Positions 22,907-35,800 of a stretch of 64,000 bases of DNA are shown here, piece by piece (within the stretch, counting starts at the first letter, position 1; each line of letters starts with the position of its first letter). The position numbers and the translations under genes were made by a program. This DNA is from Cladobotryum mycophilum. Taxonomy: Eukaryota; Ascomycota; Sordariomycetes; Hypocreales; Hypocreaceae. The notes under the pieces were generated by a model, which was given only the letters and a program-made list of their open reading frames with translations, was not told the origin of the DNA and did not search any database. The stretch is from assembly GCA_036429605.1 (NCBI GenBank), contig CM071591.1, forward strand, positions 1,612,001-1,676,000, in the 5' to 3' direction.

Positions 22907-25506
22907 CTATTTTGTAGCTTCCCTGTTGAAATCTTGGAGTCTTGCCAACTCCAGCATTAGCCTGTAAATGTAGATTCCCATATCGACTTCTCGAAATGCT
23001 TTGGAAAACCATGTCCGCCCTTGCTCCGCAATTTCTTTGGCCTTTTGCTGCCCTGCTTCGGTCGATGTCAAATACATAACCAGCTCTGGAAGCTCATCCA
23101 TGCTCTGGCTGACAGGTATGTAATGAACCCATGGTACGAGCCGATCATCGTGCCATTCCCGGAAAATGGTCTGCTTGAGAGGAGCTGATTTCGAGGCTAA
23201 AAGTTTATACCAACGACCGCTGATACCGTTGCCATCGAGATCAAAGACGAGCCGTGATTTTAGGGGTTGGTTTTTGTCCGCCCAATTTTGAGTGTCGAAG
23301 AAATGCTTCTGGTTTCTGCAAGATTTCTTGTCGCATTGAAGTATTCTGGTAAAGGTAACGTCAAATAGCCTGGTGTTCAAAAATGAAGATTTCATACGGC
23401 TGGCTGTTCCGCCGTCCCCTCGTAGATAGTAATACTGCCTTTGCTGTTCACCCACATTTTGTGCCAACGATACAAACCGCTGTCGATGGTAAGACGACCA
23501 TTTGTCATCTGTGGCAAAGCCACCTGTTGTAGAGCCGGCCCAGTATACGTTGTTTTGCTTGCTTTCCCAGTCGACGTCACCGGCTTCGTCATATTTAAAT
23601 CCCGACTCACTGTACGCTGGGCTTGGAAACAAGATATCACCCATTGTTGAAGGCTTCCCAGTAGACAGCACCGGCGCCAATCCCTCAATCAGCTGAAAAG
23701 ATGTTGGACTCATGAAGAGACCATGCATCCTACCATACTCTGGATGTTGGCAAAGATCCATGGCTGTGGCTATATCTTTGATAAAAGGGAAGTCGCCTAT
23801 TGAGAGTTCCGCATTTGAAGTTTTGTTTCGATGATAGGAACAGAATTTTGTGACTGCCTCCCAAGTAGAATGATGTGAAAGATCTGTATGATCGATCCGA
23901 GTGTTGTCCGCGTCATCTCTTTCGGGAGAAGAAGGTCGAATGAGTACCATTGGCTCGTCAAGGTGGTTGATGAGGAACCTGACATTTGGAAGGACTCCGC
24001 GAAGGTCCCCCAGAGCCCTGTTGAGTAGTAACGAGTAATGTCTGTCAAAATTGCGATAAGGGTTGTCACAGCTAGTCTCGCCACTGTCACTGGAAAACGT
24101 ACACAGCCATAAATCGCTCTGAAGCTCTGGGGCATGTTCTACGTAAGCCATTGCTCCGACAACGTCACGGCCACTTAGTTTCCAAAACGGCGAAACTGAG
24201 TCGTAGATTGTGTCGAAATCGTCGATTATCAAGGAATGGTGTGTCACGGCGTATTCGTACCACGCGTCAAAGCCAGGTGGTGGCTCCATCTTATACCGGC
24301 GCCGATACTCATTCTCTGCAGCTGTTAAGTTCTTTGACTGCGTTTCTAGTAACTCCTTAAAGTCTGTCTTGGCAGCACGCATTAGGGTTTCGACTGGATG
24401 TTGTTGAGATTGACTGAAACTTATGGCTGCATATTGAGCACTTTGAATTGCAAAAACGTTTGATAAATATGGGATAAGGGAGAAAAGAGCAAAAGCCCAA
24501 AGGAGATATTTGGATTTGCCTTGCTTCGGAAGCATGTCAATGATTTGCCCTAGCACAAGCAAAGACACCACGACGTTTAACACAGCCCAAACTGCCGAGG
24601 ATTGGCTGGATGGATCGAGAGTGGATGTAATGCTAAAGGTACCTATCGCAACAGCAATACTCCAGGACGTATGTTGAGTCTAAATCAGTCAATAATAAGC
24701 TCCGAGCTGTCCCGCAACGGAATGATGCATACCGCTTGAGTGCTGAAAAACCAAGTTAAAGATTTAGCTGCACCTAGTACCAATGTAGGTATGATTTTAC
24801 TCGAGGATAAATCAAAGGCGACGATAACGGCGTTTTCTATGCTCAATGCAGCTATCAAGGCGATCACAGCCCTCTTTGCAAGAGTAACGATGGTGTCGTT
24901 GGTATCAACCTGGGGAAGATGCTGGGGGCTCTTTCTGGACCTGAACTTGAGGCCAATATAAATAGCCAACAGAGTGACAACTGGAATTGTGGATAAGAAA
25001 AGCTCCAAGTAATGCCCTTTTGACAGGGCCAAATTGGCGAATAAGGCAAGGGAGACTGTGCCCCATATGTTGAAGGAAGGGGAGAACAAAGAGGAATCAG
25101 ACGATTTGGCAGAATATGCTTGGATGTTTTGGAGAGCCGTGAGAATCAAGGGGACAAAGGCTGGCTATTCGTGCGTTAGATACTTGGCCCATCTTGTGTG
25201 ATGCGATCTGCTCACCCATAATCCAAGCATGCCACTCTCGGCTTTACTGAAACCAAAGCTAGCCAAACTTGCAGCGATGACCCATAATAAAGGGGTAGGT
25301 ACGTTGAAAGATTGGGAACTACTCGGAATCGCCCTCAGAATGGTGATGGCATCAGGGCTTCGGGAAATATGGAAAAGAAATGGAAGAATCACCCATGCCA
25401 GCGTCTCAGATCCGAGCTCGGAAGCCCCAGCCGGCCTTGAGGTCAGGCGTTGCATCAAGATTGAGCATAGTACCGCTGCCCCGGTCGACTTCACAACTGG
25501 GTCCAT
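22907..25506 (-). CDS. Glycosyltransferase family 90 (CAP10-like) membrane protein
   Basis: Exons 25506-25216, 25164-24733 and 24679-22907; 831 aa. The N-terminal ~330 residues hold many hydrophobic membrane-spanning segments. The C-terminal ~500 residues form the GT90/CAP10 domain (PPPGFDAWYEYAVTHH, QNNVYWAGSTTGG, VFDLDGNGISGRWYKLLAS, ...MGIYIYRLMLEL), the region shared with Cryptococcus CAP10/CXT1 xylosyltransferases. It probably acts in the secretory pathway on glycans or glycolipids; donor and acceptor are unknown. Both introns are short (51 and 53 nt) and keep frame; the joined reading LGLWPAFVPLILTAL runs through a membrane segment. It faces a 2.7 kb gene-poor gap upstream. Confidence 0.88.
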
Positions 25507-28179
25507 GACGTCGAGTCGTTGTTGGGACCCAGCAAAATCTGAAGCCTCGAAACCGTATAGGTATTTCGCAGAGGTGTCATGGAGCTTTTACTTGAGGGAG
25601 GATCCTTGGGATATAGACACGAGATGCGCGATTCGTGCGCACGCAGAGGAATTCAGTTCAAATAAATTCATCTTCGGGCACTGCCTTATCAGGTGACTGT
25701 CATGCCTGCACCCGAGTCGCAAGGGCGTATGAAACATGTTGTTAGATGGCAGATGTGGAACCAACACAGCCAACAAACGTGCGTTCTCGTATTCTTCAAC
25801 GTGGCAGATGGGCCTTCCTTCTCCCTTCCCCTTTCCCCTTCCCCCCAACATATATTTAAGTCCCCTGGGTTTCCATCCTGGCACATGAGTCATGGCTGAA
25901 CACTTTAAACGACCTTTGCCAGTACACTGATGCTTCCCATATGATTTATTCGTTGTGAAGTTGATGCCTCTTAGCCTCCTCAGAAAAAGGAGTGCCCCTA
26001 ATAAATTATGGAGTAAGCTTGGAAGGAATGTTGTTGGTCAGTAACACAGACGCGAAGCGACTTCCAATTCCTGGTTGTCATTTGTTGGGGCAGAGAACCT
26101 TGAAGGGTACACAGCCATTTGCCAAGAGCGCCACTGCGGAACGGCATGCTATGATTCCGATATGTTGCTCCATGGATAGATCTCCCTGTTCTCTACTGCA
26201 TTAACATGGATTGTTTACATGTGTTGTTGTGCAAAGTTATCTTGGCTTTCCTTCTTACCGGCTTGGGACATTTGACTTCATCTGGCTCTATGTCATTAAT
26301 TATCATTGATACTTCCTTAATCTGATACATGATTCCGTAGAGACCTAGGAATAATAACCATCAGTTCTCAATGTATTTCATTGGAGAAATATCTCCATCT
26401 CCATTATAGATATCTCGATTGGACTCAACTTCTCGTCCTTGGCATTGTCTATGTGATTCAACTGAGTCTAGATGACTAGGAGAAGCGTAATCTTAAGTAA
26501 GACACGACGTCTTTAACCGAAATATTTGAAGCTCACCGATCAAGGTGTAGGAGGGTCCAGAGCTAGAAGCCCGACTTTTAACAGTCATCCTCGGCAACCC
26601 ATAGAATTATAATGGGGCCTGGTCAAACCCTTATAGCTTCAGATGGCCTCACTCCTTTGTATTACATCGACATTGCTGCTCTTTCAATTCCATGGCCAAG
26701 CCCTAATCGGTATCATCATCCCAGGAAATCTTCTTGTCAGCGAGTATGTGTTTCTTCAGTCTCTTCGTCTTCGGCGTTGGTATCATACTAGAGTATTCGA
26801 CGAGGGGAATCCGTTCATCGCTCTCGGCAATTAACTGACTGAGGCATGGCTCTGTTGAACAGAGAAATTTGATCATGACTCAACTGTGCAATGATGCTCG
26901 CGTACACCAAAAAAATTATACATTACAAGCGATACTTGTGTGATGGGATCATGGTAATGAATGAAACGGTGTGATTGAAGTCTCTTATCTGGACGAAAGT
27001 TGGCCAATTATACGCCCCGTAAGCCTTGGCTTATGCTTAATACGTTCCGTAGGATACTGCTCTATATCATGTTGCTGAAGTCTACCCAGCACTTGATGGC
27101 TAGCACTTAAGTAGATATTACTGGGTGGTTAGTAGGTGATATGGATATGTTGTTGAGGCTTCCCACAGAGTTTACCCGTTGCATTTTTTCCCCTGCTGTT
27201 AGAAATAAAGTACCTCAACTGCCTAGCTTGTACGGGACGAGACTTCTCCACTAATGCACGGGGGACCTTCGACAGCTCTAGCCAATTAGTACAACGAGAC
27301 ACACAACCAGCTCCCCAGCTTTATGTTGATAAAGCTTCCAAGAGCTCGCCGACCGAACATAATATCTAGCTACGTAGAGATATAGATCCATGTTCCAGAC
27401 TTGTGCGTATGCCTTCTCTCAGGGAGCTTACCCTAATACTGAGGGGATCAAACGTCTGACGTACTCTGGTTACCTACCTAGTAGTACCTGACCTAGTGGG
27501 TAAAGAGGAAATTTAGTACCAGCTCTCCAACACTTCAAGGTATCCTCAAGCAATCGTCATGAAACCTCCCTCCACAGCAGAAAATTTTCTGGCATCTGAT
27601 ATGCAATTAATTAATGTATGGCAAATTTAAAAGCATCAGATGTGTTTGGGGAAAAATTTTCCTGTATCTCTTATCTGGTCATAGAGGTACTATGGATATT
27701 TCATCACATCACCGAGCGAGTCCCGCTTTGAAGCGAGGAGCTATAGTGGGACCCAATAGGCAACCAGAGCTCATAATTGGTGGGCTACTGGCGTGACATG
27801 GGCCACCATGCCAACCTCCTCCCTCCTGCTAAAAAGCCTTTCTTCTGACCTCGCAGAACTTGCATCCTTCCACAACACCAATTTTCTCTATCACTATTTG
27901 ACGTGTGCATTACTCTTTCGCGAGCCTCTGGTTCCACGACTCGGCTCGCAAATGCACTGAATCGCTCTCATATTCGGCTACCTCTTCGGCTGCCGAGAGC
28001 GCCTGAATTGTTTTTCTTCTTCTTCATACCTCCTCACTCTACTGCTCTCTGCTGTTTGCGGCGACTGTCGCACTGTGAATAGGGCTGCTGATTGCTTGCG
28101 TCAAGACGGCCAAGACCATCACGGTACGATGTTGCGACGTCTTGGAGCTCCGTGATCCCGTACCTGACTCTGTGCGCAG
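25507..28179. other. 2.7 kb gene-poor intergenic region
   Basis: The largest gap in the window. It lies between the divergent GT90 and GID8 genes. Sequence is AT-rich with scattered short motifs (tacctaccta near 27471). No transposon ORF, terminal repeat or tRNA was recognised. One small frame at 26643 begins with a signal-peptide-like stretch (see findings). The last ~350 nt are pyrimidine-rich, as expected for the GID8 promoter/5' UTR. Confidence 0.55.
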
Positions 28180-29343
28180 ATGTCATCGGCTTCTACAGCT
28201 ACTCCTGCCAAACATGTCTTCGAAAGGCGTGTCGAGGACGTCAAGTCGCCCAAGAGGTAAGGTTACTCTTGCATATCCATTCCCAACCCCCACATACATC
28301 CCCGGTGCTTATATGATGATTTTATATCAATGGGAATCTCTCCTAGATCTATTGATGCGGAGAAAAGATATATATCTTCTTTTGTCTGATCGACACCATC
28401 CTCTCTTGTCTTCACACGTTCCTTTGTTCAGCACCTACGGATTGCTGACAATCTCACAGCGATATCAACGCATTGATCTTGGACTACCTGACCATGGAAG
28501 GCTATCCTAATGCTGCTGCAAAGTTCTCGAAGGAGGCCAATTTGCAACCGCAGCAGGATACTACCGCGATCCGAGCGAGGCAGCAGATACAAAATTGCAT
28601 TCATAGCGGGAACATTCAGACTGCTATTGAAACCTTGAATGAACTTGACCCTGAGGTATGTGGACCAAATAGGTTGTTGATACAACCATAACTCGTTGCT
28701 TTTCTACTTCCACTATGATTAAAACAAGAGTTTACATGCACCACGCATACAGTCTTCGGGCTGGTGATGAGAAAAACCACTTTTCTAATGATTCTACCTT
28801 ATTGTCATTCAAAGAATATTGTATCACATATCTTGGCTCTTTGACTAACTAGCCATTTAGATTCTTGATGGGGATAAAGCTTTGCACTTCTCATTGTTGC
28901 GACTCCAGTTAGTCGAGCTCATCAGGTCTTGCAATGCGGCTGGCGGTGACATTAGTCCTGCCCTGAAGTTTGCAACTGAACAGCTTGGGCCACGGGCCTC
29001 AACAAGTCCAAAATTTCTACAAGACTTGGAGCAGACGATGGCCTTACTTCTATTTCCTCCAGAGAATCTTCAACCACAGCTTGCAGCTCTCCTCGATCCT
29101 GATTTGCGTCGTGATGCGGCAGACAAGGTCAACCGAGCAATCCTCGAAAGGCAATCAACGAGACGAGAGGCGGCCATCCGGCACCTCGTTAAGATGCGCG
29201 CCTGGGCTGAGAGTGCAGCACGGGAAAAGGGTGCTAGCCTCCCTGACCGTTTGGATATTGGCCTTCGAGGAGAAGACCCTCACGGCCAATCATGGCGCCG
29301 TGTTGGTTCTGAGAACGGTCATGAGCCTATGATAACAACGTGA
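28180..29343 (+). CDS. GID8: GID/CTLH ubiquitin-ligase complex subunit 8
   Basis: Scaffold subunit of the GID E3 ligase, which in yeast degrades gluconeogenic enzymes. Exons 28180-28256, 28460-28655 and 28861-29343; 251 aa. LisH motif at about residues 26-55 (DINALILDYLTMEGYPNAAAKF), then CTLH (IQNCIHSGNIQTAIETLNEL) and a CRA region (LRLQLVELIRSC, LLFPPENLQPQLAALLDP). The introns (203 and 205 nt) are unusually long for this window, but their GTAAGG/GTATGT donors and phases fit exactly. The start ATG gives MSSASTATPAKHVFERRVED. Confidence 0.93.
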
Positions 29344-29752
29344 AAAATCGTCGTTAATGATGGTGACGAATCGACGTTGGAGCTTGATTATTAATGAAGT
29401 CTTTCGTCATGGCTGATGAATAATGTAATACCTTTGTATTTTTAACCCGCCATATAGTGGCCTCAACATGAGATTATGGGAATTCGGACACGGCGCACAA
29501 TGGGACAGGGTTGGGCAGGGTTATAGGATACTGTAGCATCCATACAATGGCTCTAATGATTACGATGACCTACCAATACAATGAAGCTCGTTTCCTGAAA
29601 CAACTTGTGCGGGTGTTGCTTGGCATTTAGGCTTGTGGTTTGCAATCGTGACAAAGTTACTCCGTAGAGATGCATGGAACGTTAACGGATCAAACTGGTC
29701 TCTAATAGTACTAGTATCTACAAATTATCATACCCAGCTCTATTGATCTGGA
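29344..29752. other. Convergent 3' spacer (GID8 / complex I subunit)
   Basis: About 410 nt between converging genes. It contains one perfect TACTCCGTA nonamer (29658-29666). No gene was seen. Confidence 0.6.
29658..29666. repeat. TACTCCGTA nonamer, copy 1
   Basis: Perfect copy of the recurrent intergenic motif TACTCCGTA/TACGGAGTA, in the GID8/complex I spacer. Confidence 0.6.
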
Positions 29753-30456
29753 CTATTTTGTCCGGACGTGCTTCAACTTGTTTGCTGAGTATAAAAAGTT
29801 GTTGGCATATGCCTTGGGAGTGAACTTGCGTGAGTTGGGCTCCTGGACAAAGTACTCGTAGCCTTGCTTCTCAGCAAAGTGGATAGCGTCTTCTTTGGAC
29901 TTGAAGTTGAGATGTGTGCCCTGCATGAAATCACCGGATGATTGCCACCCCATCAATGGATTCTCCCATCGGTGACCCTTGGGGAGAATGTCCCAGTCCA
30001 TTCGCCAATCTTCTCCTCTCCATTGACCAGACTGGGTAGCTGGCTTAGACTCCTTGTAGATCCTGCACTTTAATTAGGGGTTTGATTCAATAAAAGACTC
30101 ACTGGCCAACTAACCGGACAGTTCGAGCCTGGAGTTCTAGAGGAGCGCCCGAGATAGTGGCCGCGGGATGAATCTCCTCACTGCCATCCTGAATGCGCTT
30201 GGGAACTGGGGTGAATGTGCTAAGCAAGTAAGTTAGATGCGATGAATTCCATGATAGATTCTCCAACATACGAGGTCGCTTTGTCGGCCGGGATATCGTA
30301 GTCGGGTTGATTCGTGCCTGGAACAGTGGGAATGACATCCGCGGGAGGTTTGGCGATGGAGCTCTCGAAGCGGCGAGGGGTGGATGCCAGAGTCACCCGC
30401 GCGGGTATAGCACTGCGCATTAAGCGGGCAACCGACTGTGTCCGGAGTGATGCCAT
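29753..30456 (-). CDS. Mitochondrial complex I accessory subunit, NDUFS4 type (21 kDa)
   Basis: Accessory subunit of NADH:ubiquinone oxidoreductase at the N-module/Q-module junction. Exons 30456-30272, 30219-30115 and 30062-29753; 199 aa. The Arg/Ser/Ala-rich N-terminus is a likely mitochondrial presequence (MASLRTQSVARLMRSAIPAR). The body carries the family landmarks SGAPLELQARTVRIYKE, RWENPLMGW, AIHFAEKQGYEYFV and KAYANNFLYS. It corresponds to the N. crassa 21 kDa (nuo-21) subunit. It is divergently paired with ATP synthase subunit f across 300 nt. Confidence 0.95.
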
Positions 30457-30756
30457 GGCGGAAGATGTTGCTCTCGCAATTGACAGTGAGAGTTTGCTCG
30501 ATGAGCCTGCGACGGTCGTTATGGTGGTTGTCCAAGTTGCTTTGAGAGATTGAAAAAGCGGAGCGTGTTGATTGGCTGGTGCGGTGCGATGTTTTGCCGA
30601 GACGAGTGCTTTTCGGCAAGAACCTCCATCATCACGGCGACACTTTCAACCAGCCATCGATCAGCAGCTTGCCATTGAGCGCCAGTTTGACAGTCGACAG
30701 ATCGACGTGATAACTAAGTTAATTTACGGCGTGCCCCTTTCGCAAAATCAATCATC
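30457..30756. promoter_or_regulatory. 300-nt bidirectional promoter of two OXPHOS genes
   Basis: It separates the divergent start codons of the NDUFS4-type subunit and ATP synthase subunit f. A CCAAT box (ATTGG, 30571-30575) lies near the middle; the HAP/CBC complex that binds CCAAT is a known activator of fungal respiratory genes. Use of this site is inferred. Confidence 0.55.
30571..30575 (-). promoter_or_regulatory. CCAAT box in the OXPHOS bidirectional promoter
   Basis: ATTGG on the plus strand, in the context gttgATTGGctgg, about 115 nt from the complex I start and 185 nt from the subunit f start. Confidence 0.4.
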
Positions 30757-31430
30757 ATGAGCTTCGTCACCCGCCGAGCGCTCTCGACGCTCATTCCCCC
30801 CAAGGTCAGTTCCGGATTTCTCCGTGCGAAGAGTTTGAAGCTTGCTCCCAGTTGCTAACATGCGCTTTTCTAGATCGCCTCCCCCAAGGTACGAATCCCA
30901 TGATCCGCTGCGAATTTTTTCTTCTTCTATGGCCGGCATACGGAGTACTTGAGAAGAGGGTTCGGTGTCGTGCGATCGAGTAAAGCTTGCCTTTTCGAAG
31001 AACGTCGAATTTGCGGTTCGTGCGGGAAACGATGATGGGACTGACAAATGGTTACTATAAATAGGCGATTGGCGCCGCTCCCGATGCTCTGCGCATGCAG
31101 CGTGTCGTTGGTTTCTACGAGAAGCTTCCTCGAGGTGCCGCTCCCGAGGTCAAGGCCAAGGGTCTCCTCGGTCGATACCAGGCCAAGTACTTTGGCAAGA
31201 AGCCTTCCGCTCAGCGTACGATAATATCGACCTTTTTGTTCTCAGTCTTGCCCATGTGCTAATAGTGGAAACCTTACAGCCATCGTCCACGCTCTGCTCT
31301 TCCTAGTCGGCATTGGTTACGCTCAGAACTACTACTTCCACCTCCGTAAGTCCCTATTTCATCTGTGAAGTGAAAGATGTTGGTCGCTAATACAATTCCT
31401 TAGGCCACCACAAGAACCATGCTCACTAAG
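30757..31430 (+). CDS. ATP17: Mitochondrial ATP synthase subunit f
   Basis: Small membrane subunit of the F1Fo-ATP synthase Fo sector. Five exons: 30757-30804, 30874-30888 (a 15-nt micro-exon encoding IASPK), 31065-31215, 31280-31345, 31405-31430; 101 aa, as expected for Atp17. Landmarks: MSFVTRRALSTLIPPK, then APDALRMQRVVGFYEKLPRG and GLLGRYQAKYFGKKPS, one C-terminal membrane helix (HALLFLVGIGYAQNYYF) and a His-rich end. Every junction keeps frame. The micro-exon is bounded by ttctag and gtacga. It shares its promoter with the complex I subunit gene. Confidence 0.95.
30939..30947. repeat. TACGGAGTA nonamer, copy 2
   Basis: Perfect copy inside ATP17 intron 2 (30889-31064). Confidence 0.6.
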
Positions 31431-32834
31431 GGGTGTATGATTGCTGGATAATACCCGTCTCCAAATAATGAGGGTTGTGTAAATAGATTCTAGAAGGTGT
31501 TGTCATGCACGCACCCAAAACTTCCCTTTGTATTATCTGATACGCAATTGTTGCCTTACTACGCCTCCCTTGTCTCTGTGTGCTGCTCGATCTTTATGAC
31601 TGCGACGTTTGGGTGCTATGGCTCTCGTTATGGGTTGACTGTCTTTTGCTATCGGGTAAACATTCAACTTCATATCTTGCTGCACGGAAGCTGCATTAGT
31701 AGATAGTTAGGCGTCTGCAACTCCGAGTTGCGACGTTCCATCTTATTCATGGAATCAGTGCTAGAGAACGAACATTTTGTCAAACAACCCAGTATGTTGT
31801 GTCTCGAAATTAATATGCTCCAAACGTTGGTATCGATGACTTGGCCCCCTTATACCCCGGCACTAGTAAGTAAGAACCGCGATCCATTTGTGAATGGCTG
31901 TTTCAGATATTGACTTGTTTCCGTATTATTGAAATATTACTTAAAATTGACATTTCATACCTTGTTGGGCGATCATGATGGCAAGGGGTCTTAGGTAAGG
32001 CTGTAAAGCATTTCCGAGGAGCCATCGTCCTTTTTACAGCTTCCCTGTTCAATCTTTACCGTCCCCACTGACGAGGGGTCATGTGTTGGTGGGGGAATAT
32101 GTCTATGATCCCGAACATCATATGATCCATCCATCACAGTCACATGTGTTGAATGACGCGAGTAAATGGAATGGAGCTCTGGAGGTCAGCTTATCCTCAC
32201 CCATCTTTAAGCATGGATAGTAGTGAGATTCAAGTGTTCTACCTTTGGTAGTGGTTAGAGGTAAAGATCCATAGATCCATCCACTAAAGCTGAGTACCAC
32301 AAGGTCTAAATTGTAGTTACCAAGCACTGAAAGCACCAGATTTGGGGGTTTTGGCGACAGTGACGCACAGACCCCCTGCCAGCCCAAAGTCCCCGACCCA
32401 GCGCTATGCCTCAATCAGGTGCCTGCAGCTTCGAAAATCAGGTCGGCTTCCACCTCACCATCATTGCAGACGCATTCAACATTGTGCCTCTTGCACGCCT
32501 TGCGACTGGCGACTCGATTAAACGACTCCTTCCATCGAATCCGCTCCTCATTAAGAGGCTTCGGAAGAGAGGCTTTACCTCCGAACTTACGGCCATTTCC
32601 CCGCCGCCACTATCCGAACCGTCGTATCATCTACGTCTTTTCACCAGCTGACTTGCCTCCCGCAATCCATCAGCCCCCTCCCTTGACGCTATATCCGCAC
32701 TCGCCTCATACATCGTCAGATCAGTCCAGCACTCTTGCACTCATATCGCAGTTGAAGAGTTCAGGGAGCGAAACATTCCGCAAGGGGTTCAAATCGCACG
32801 ATTTCCAACGGCGCACGCTTGCCCACGACGACGG
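31431..32834. other. Intergenic region between ATP17 and the RGG-rich gene
   Basis: About 1.4 kb: ATP17 3' UTR, spacer and probable promoter/5' UTR of the downstream gene. A 139-codon open frame (32419-32838) overlaps the downstream start; it is Ser/Pro/Arg-rich, matches no family I know and looks like pyrimidine-rich leader. Confidence 0.5.
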
Positions 32835-35800
32835 ATGATGGCCGCTGAGCCCTCCATCAACAATTCAGCTGATGTGTCTGCCTCGTCCGAACCGCGACTT
32901 GTGAGGCTACCTCCTCCCTCACACCATTTATTTGTGCCTCGTGATAACTCATCACCTTGAGGCTAGCACTGGGGAATCCATCATGGGTGGAGTGTGTTTC
33001 ATGTATGTGCCTGTGTAGCTAACATAGTTTATCGCTTTTCTAGATAATCGACGCTCAACATGGCGACCTTCACCCGCCAACTCTAAATGGGCCTTCCGTA
33101 ACCCTTGAAGATATCGCGAACAAGCGCATCACGAATGTCGAAGACCAGATCAATTCCGCCGATGTTAGTGTCAGTGGGGGATCTGATACTGAGGCTTCGC
33201 GCGCAGAATGGGCCAAGCAAAAGGACGGCGACAAAGGCCACGGCCGCACTGGTTCTTCAACCAAGAGGCCTGCAACATTTAAAGCCGTCTCCGTCAATAA
33301 GACCTTCCTAGCGTCCAAGTCGGGTTCAACTGGTGTCTCCTCTAAGCCAAGTGACAAGCCTGTTGCAGGCTCTAGCACTCCACCTACTGGTTCGGCCACG
33401 TTGTCGATATCGCGACCACGTTTAGTTGCAAAAACGGGCAGCGGGGCTGGAGCCTCCAGCCCTAGGTTTTCTTCTGCACTCAACGGTGGGAAAGCTGCGA
33501 CAGCACCCGATGCGAGCGCTGTATGGAACAAGAACCGGCGTACGTCGCAATACTGGCCTTGGTCTTTGTCATTGATTGTACTAACTTTCATCTAGCGACA
33601 CCTGCCCCAGAGCCGAAGAAGTTTACCGATGAAGAGCTAAAGAAATATGGAATTCACATGGCTAGTCGCCTAAATGAAGACGATGCTCAGGGACAGAACA
33701 AATGGGCCGATATTGATGAGGACGACGAAGATTGGGCCCCCGAAGCTATTACCTGGGGAGATGGCACCAAAACCACGCTTCCACATTCTGATGAACCGCC
33801 CGTGCCGGTTGCTGTTTCCGACAACGGTTCTGTTGCCTCCAAAGGCGCCATACAAGACAAGCCTGCATCCCCTGCGTTATCGGGACCATCAAGCGCCCCA
33901 GCGCCAAAATCAGGTGGCCTCCCTTCCGGTAAAGGATTAATATTAAAGAGTGCAACTCAGGAAAAGCCCACATTGGTTGCGAAGCCTCCTGTGCCTCCTA
34001 CGCCAGCGAAATCCCCCTGGGCAACTCTACCGCCTGTAGATAAGACACCACTGGTACCAATTGAACCATCATACGCTTCTCGAGGCCCCCCGAGGGAGCA
34101 ATCATCTCTGAAACCCGCAAATCTACCCTCATCCAGGGAGATTACAACTGACGATTACAATCGTTCAGCTTGGCGAGACAGAGCTCCTCATGGAAATAGA
34201 GAACTATTTAACTCACGGTCTGGGCGATATGAGCCTGTTGCTGATCGACGTGGACCCCCAGTACGATCAGACTCTCAAACGAGGTATCCTGGAATTCTGC
34301 AACGAGCATCACAATCGGACCAGCCGGAACCTTCGGCTGCATTCCAAACAAATAGGGCGGCTCAAGATGTCCCGTTTGGACGTCGCCGTGGATCTTCCAA
34401 CGTTAGTGGCGGCAGTGGATCCTTTCTTCAGCGAATGACTAAAGGGAATGATGGCCCTATTCCTCCGACTGCTGAGTTGCTTGACGCCCGTAGAAACTCA
34501 CTGGCAGGCTCTATTGAAAGCCCCATCTCCCCTGGCGTTGTGTCAGTTTCCGGGCAAGGCCAACCCAGACCTCCGCCTGATTGGGCCTCAAGACCTTCTC
34601 CTGGAACAACATTCGTTGCTCCTCATCGTGGACCTCACACAGAATATAACGCTGGACCACCACCTCCACTCTTAGAAGATGATATCGAGTATCAGAAGAA
34701 ACTCATGCGAGAAGGCGTTGAGCTTGCCCGAAAGCGACGCCAGGAGGAGGAGGCTCGCGAGGAAGCAGCACGACGAGAGCGTATCCAGAAGAAGCTTGAT
34801 GCCCTCGGACCCCCACCGGAGCGGAAGAGTGAAGTGAAGGATAATACAGCAAAAGAAAATACGGTAAAGCCGGCACAAATTCAGCAGCGCGCAGCGAGCG
34901 AAACAACCGAATTGTCTGCTCAGGCTCTAAATAATGAAGGTTCAGACAAAGGAGATGTGGCTGTTGCAAACCATCACGACAAGTCCGTACTCAATTCGAA
35001 AGAGACTTCTCCGACGAATGTCTTGCCTCCTGAGTCGATATCCAGACGGCTCTCCCATGGACAAGACGCGAAACCTGGCAACGTATGGGGAGGCTCTGGG
35101 CCTCGTCCAGATCGATTCACACCCTGGGTTGCCGCAGCACCACGAAATGTTTGGAGCTCTCCCGACAGCGACAGGGGACTTGGAAACGGCACTTTCAACC
35201 CTGACCTTGGCCGAATCCCAGGAACATCCGTGCAACCATCACAGGGCAATGCTGCACCACCCCCAATCGCCCCCCTGTAGCCCAGCCATCTTCTCAAAGC
35301 CGTCCTCAGATTCCTGCGCCCCTCGGCTTGCGGTCTTCTCGATACGCTACGCCTGCTGTGTCTGGGGCACCTGGAATTGAGCTTGCTAGCAAATGGGTTG
35401 CCGCTGTTGCTGAAAATGATAAGAAACTAAGCGCCGCAAGATTGGCTGAAAGAGCAGAACGCGAGCGGCAAATGGCTGAACATGGAATGACGATGGAAGA
35501 TGCGCAACCAGCCATAAAAGATACCTGGCGACCAGTTCATGTGCCCGGCGATGGAACCCGGCACAGCATGGCAACAGTTGAGGTTCAATCACACCCAGCC
35601 GGACCATGGAAGGCATCACGGGATGAACTTCCGCAAGGAGCGCCCCCTGTAGAGGAGCCTGTATCAGGTGCCCAGCCTGGCGTCATTGGATCTGGAGGGA
35701 ATTCAGTTCTGGCTCAGGCTGGACCCGCAGGAACTCCCCAATCTCGGCCCTCGCGGTTTTTCCCTGCGAAAGATGCACGCTCTGAAGCTGGTCAAACGTC

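Noticed and set aside
25507..28179. Degenerate transposon in the gene-poor gap
   Set aside because: No terminal repeats, target duplications or transposase/reverse-transcriptase fragments could be seen.
32419..32838. 139-codon open frame upstream of the RGG-rich gene
   Set aside because: Overlaps the gene start in another frame; Ser/Pro/Arg composition fits pyrimidine-rich leader.
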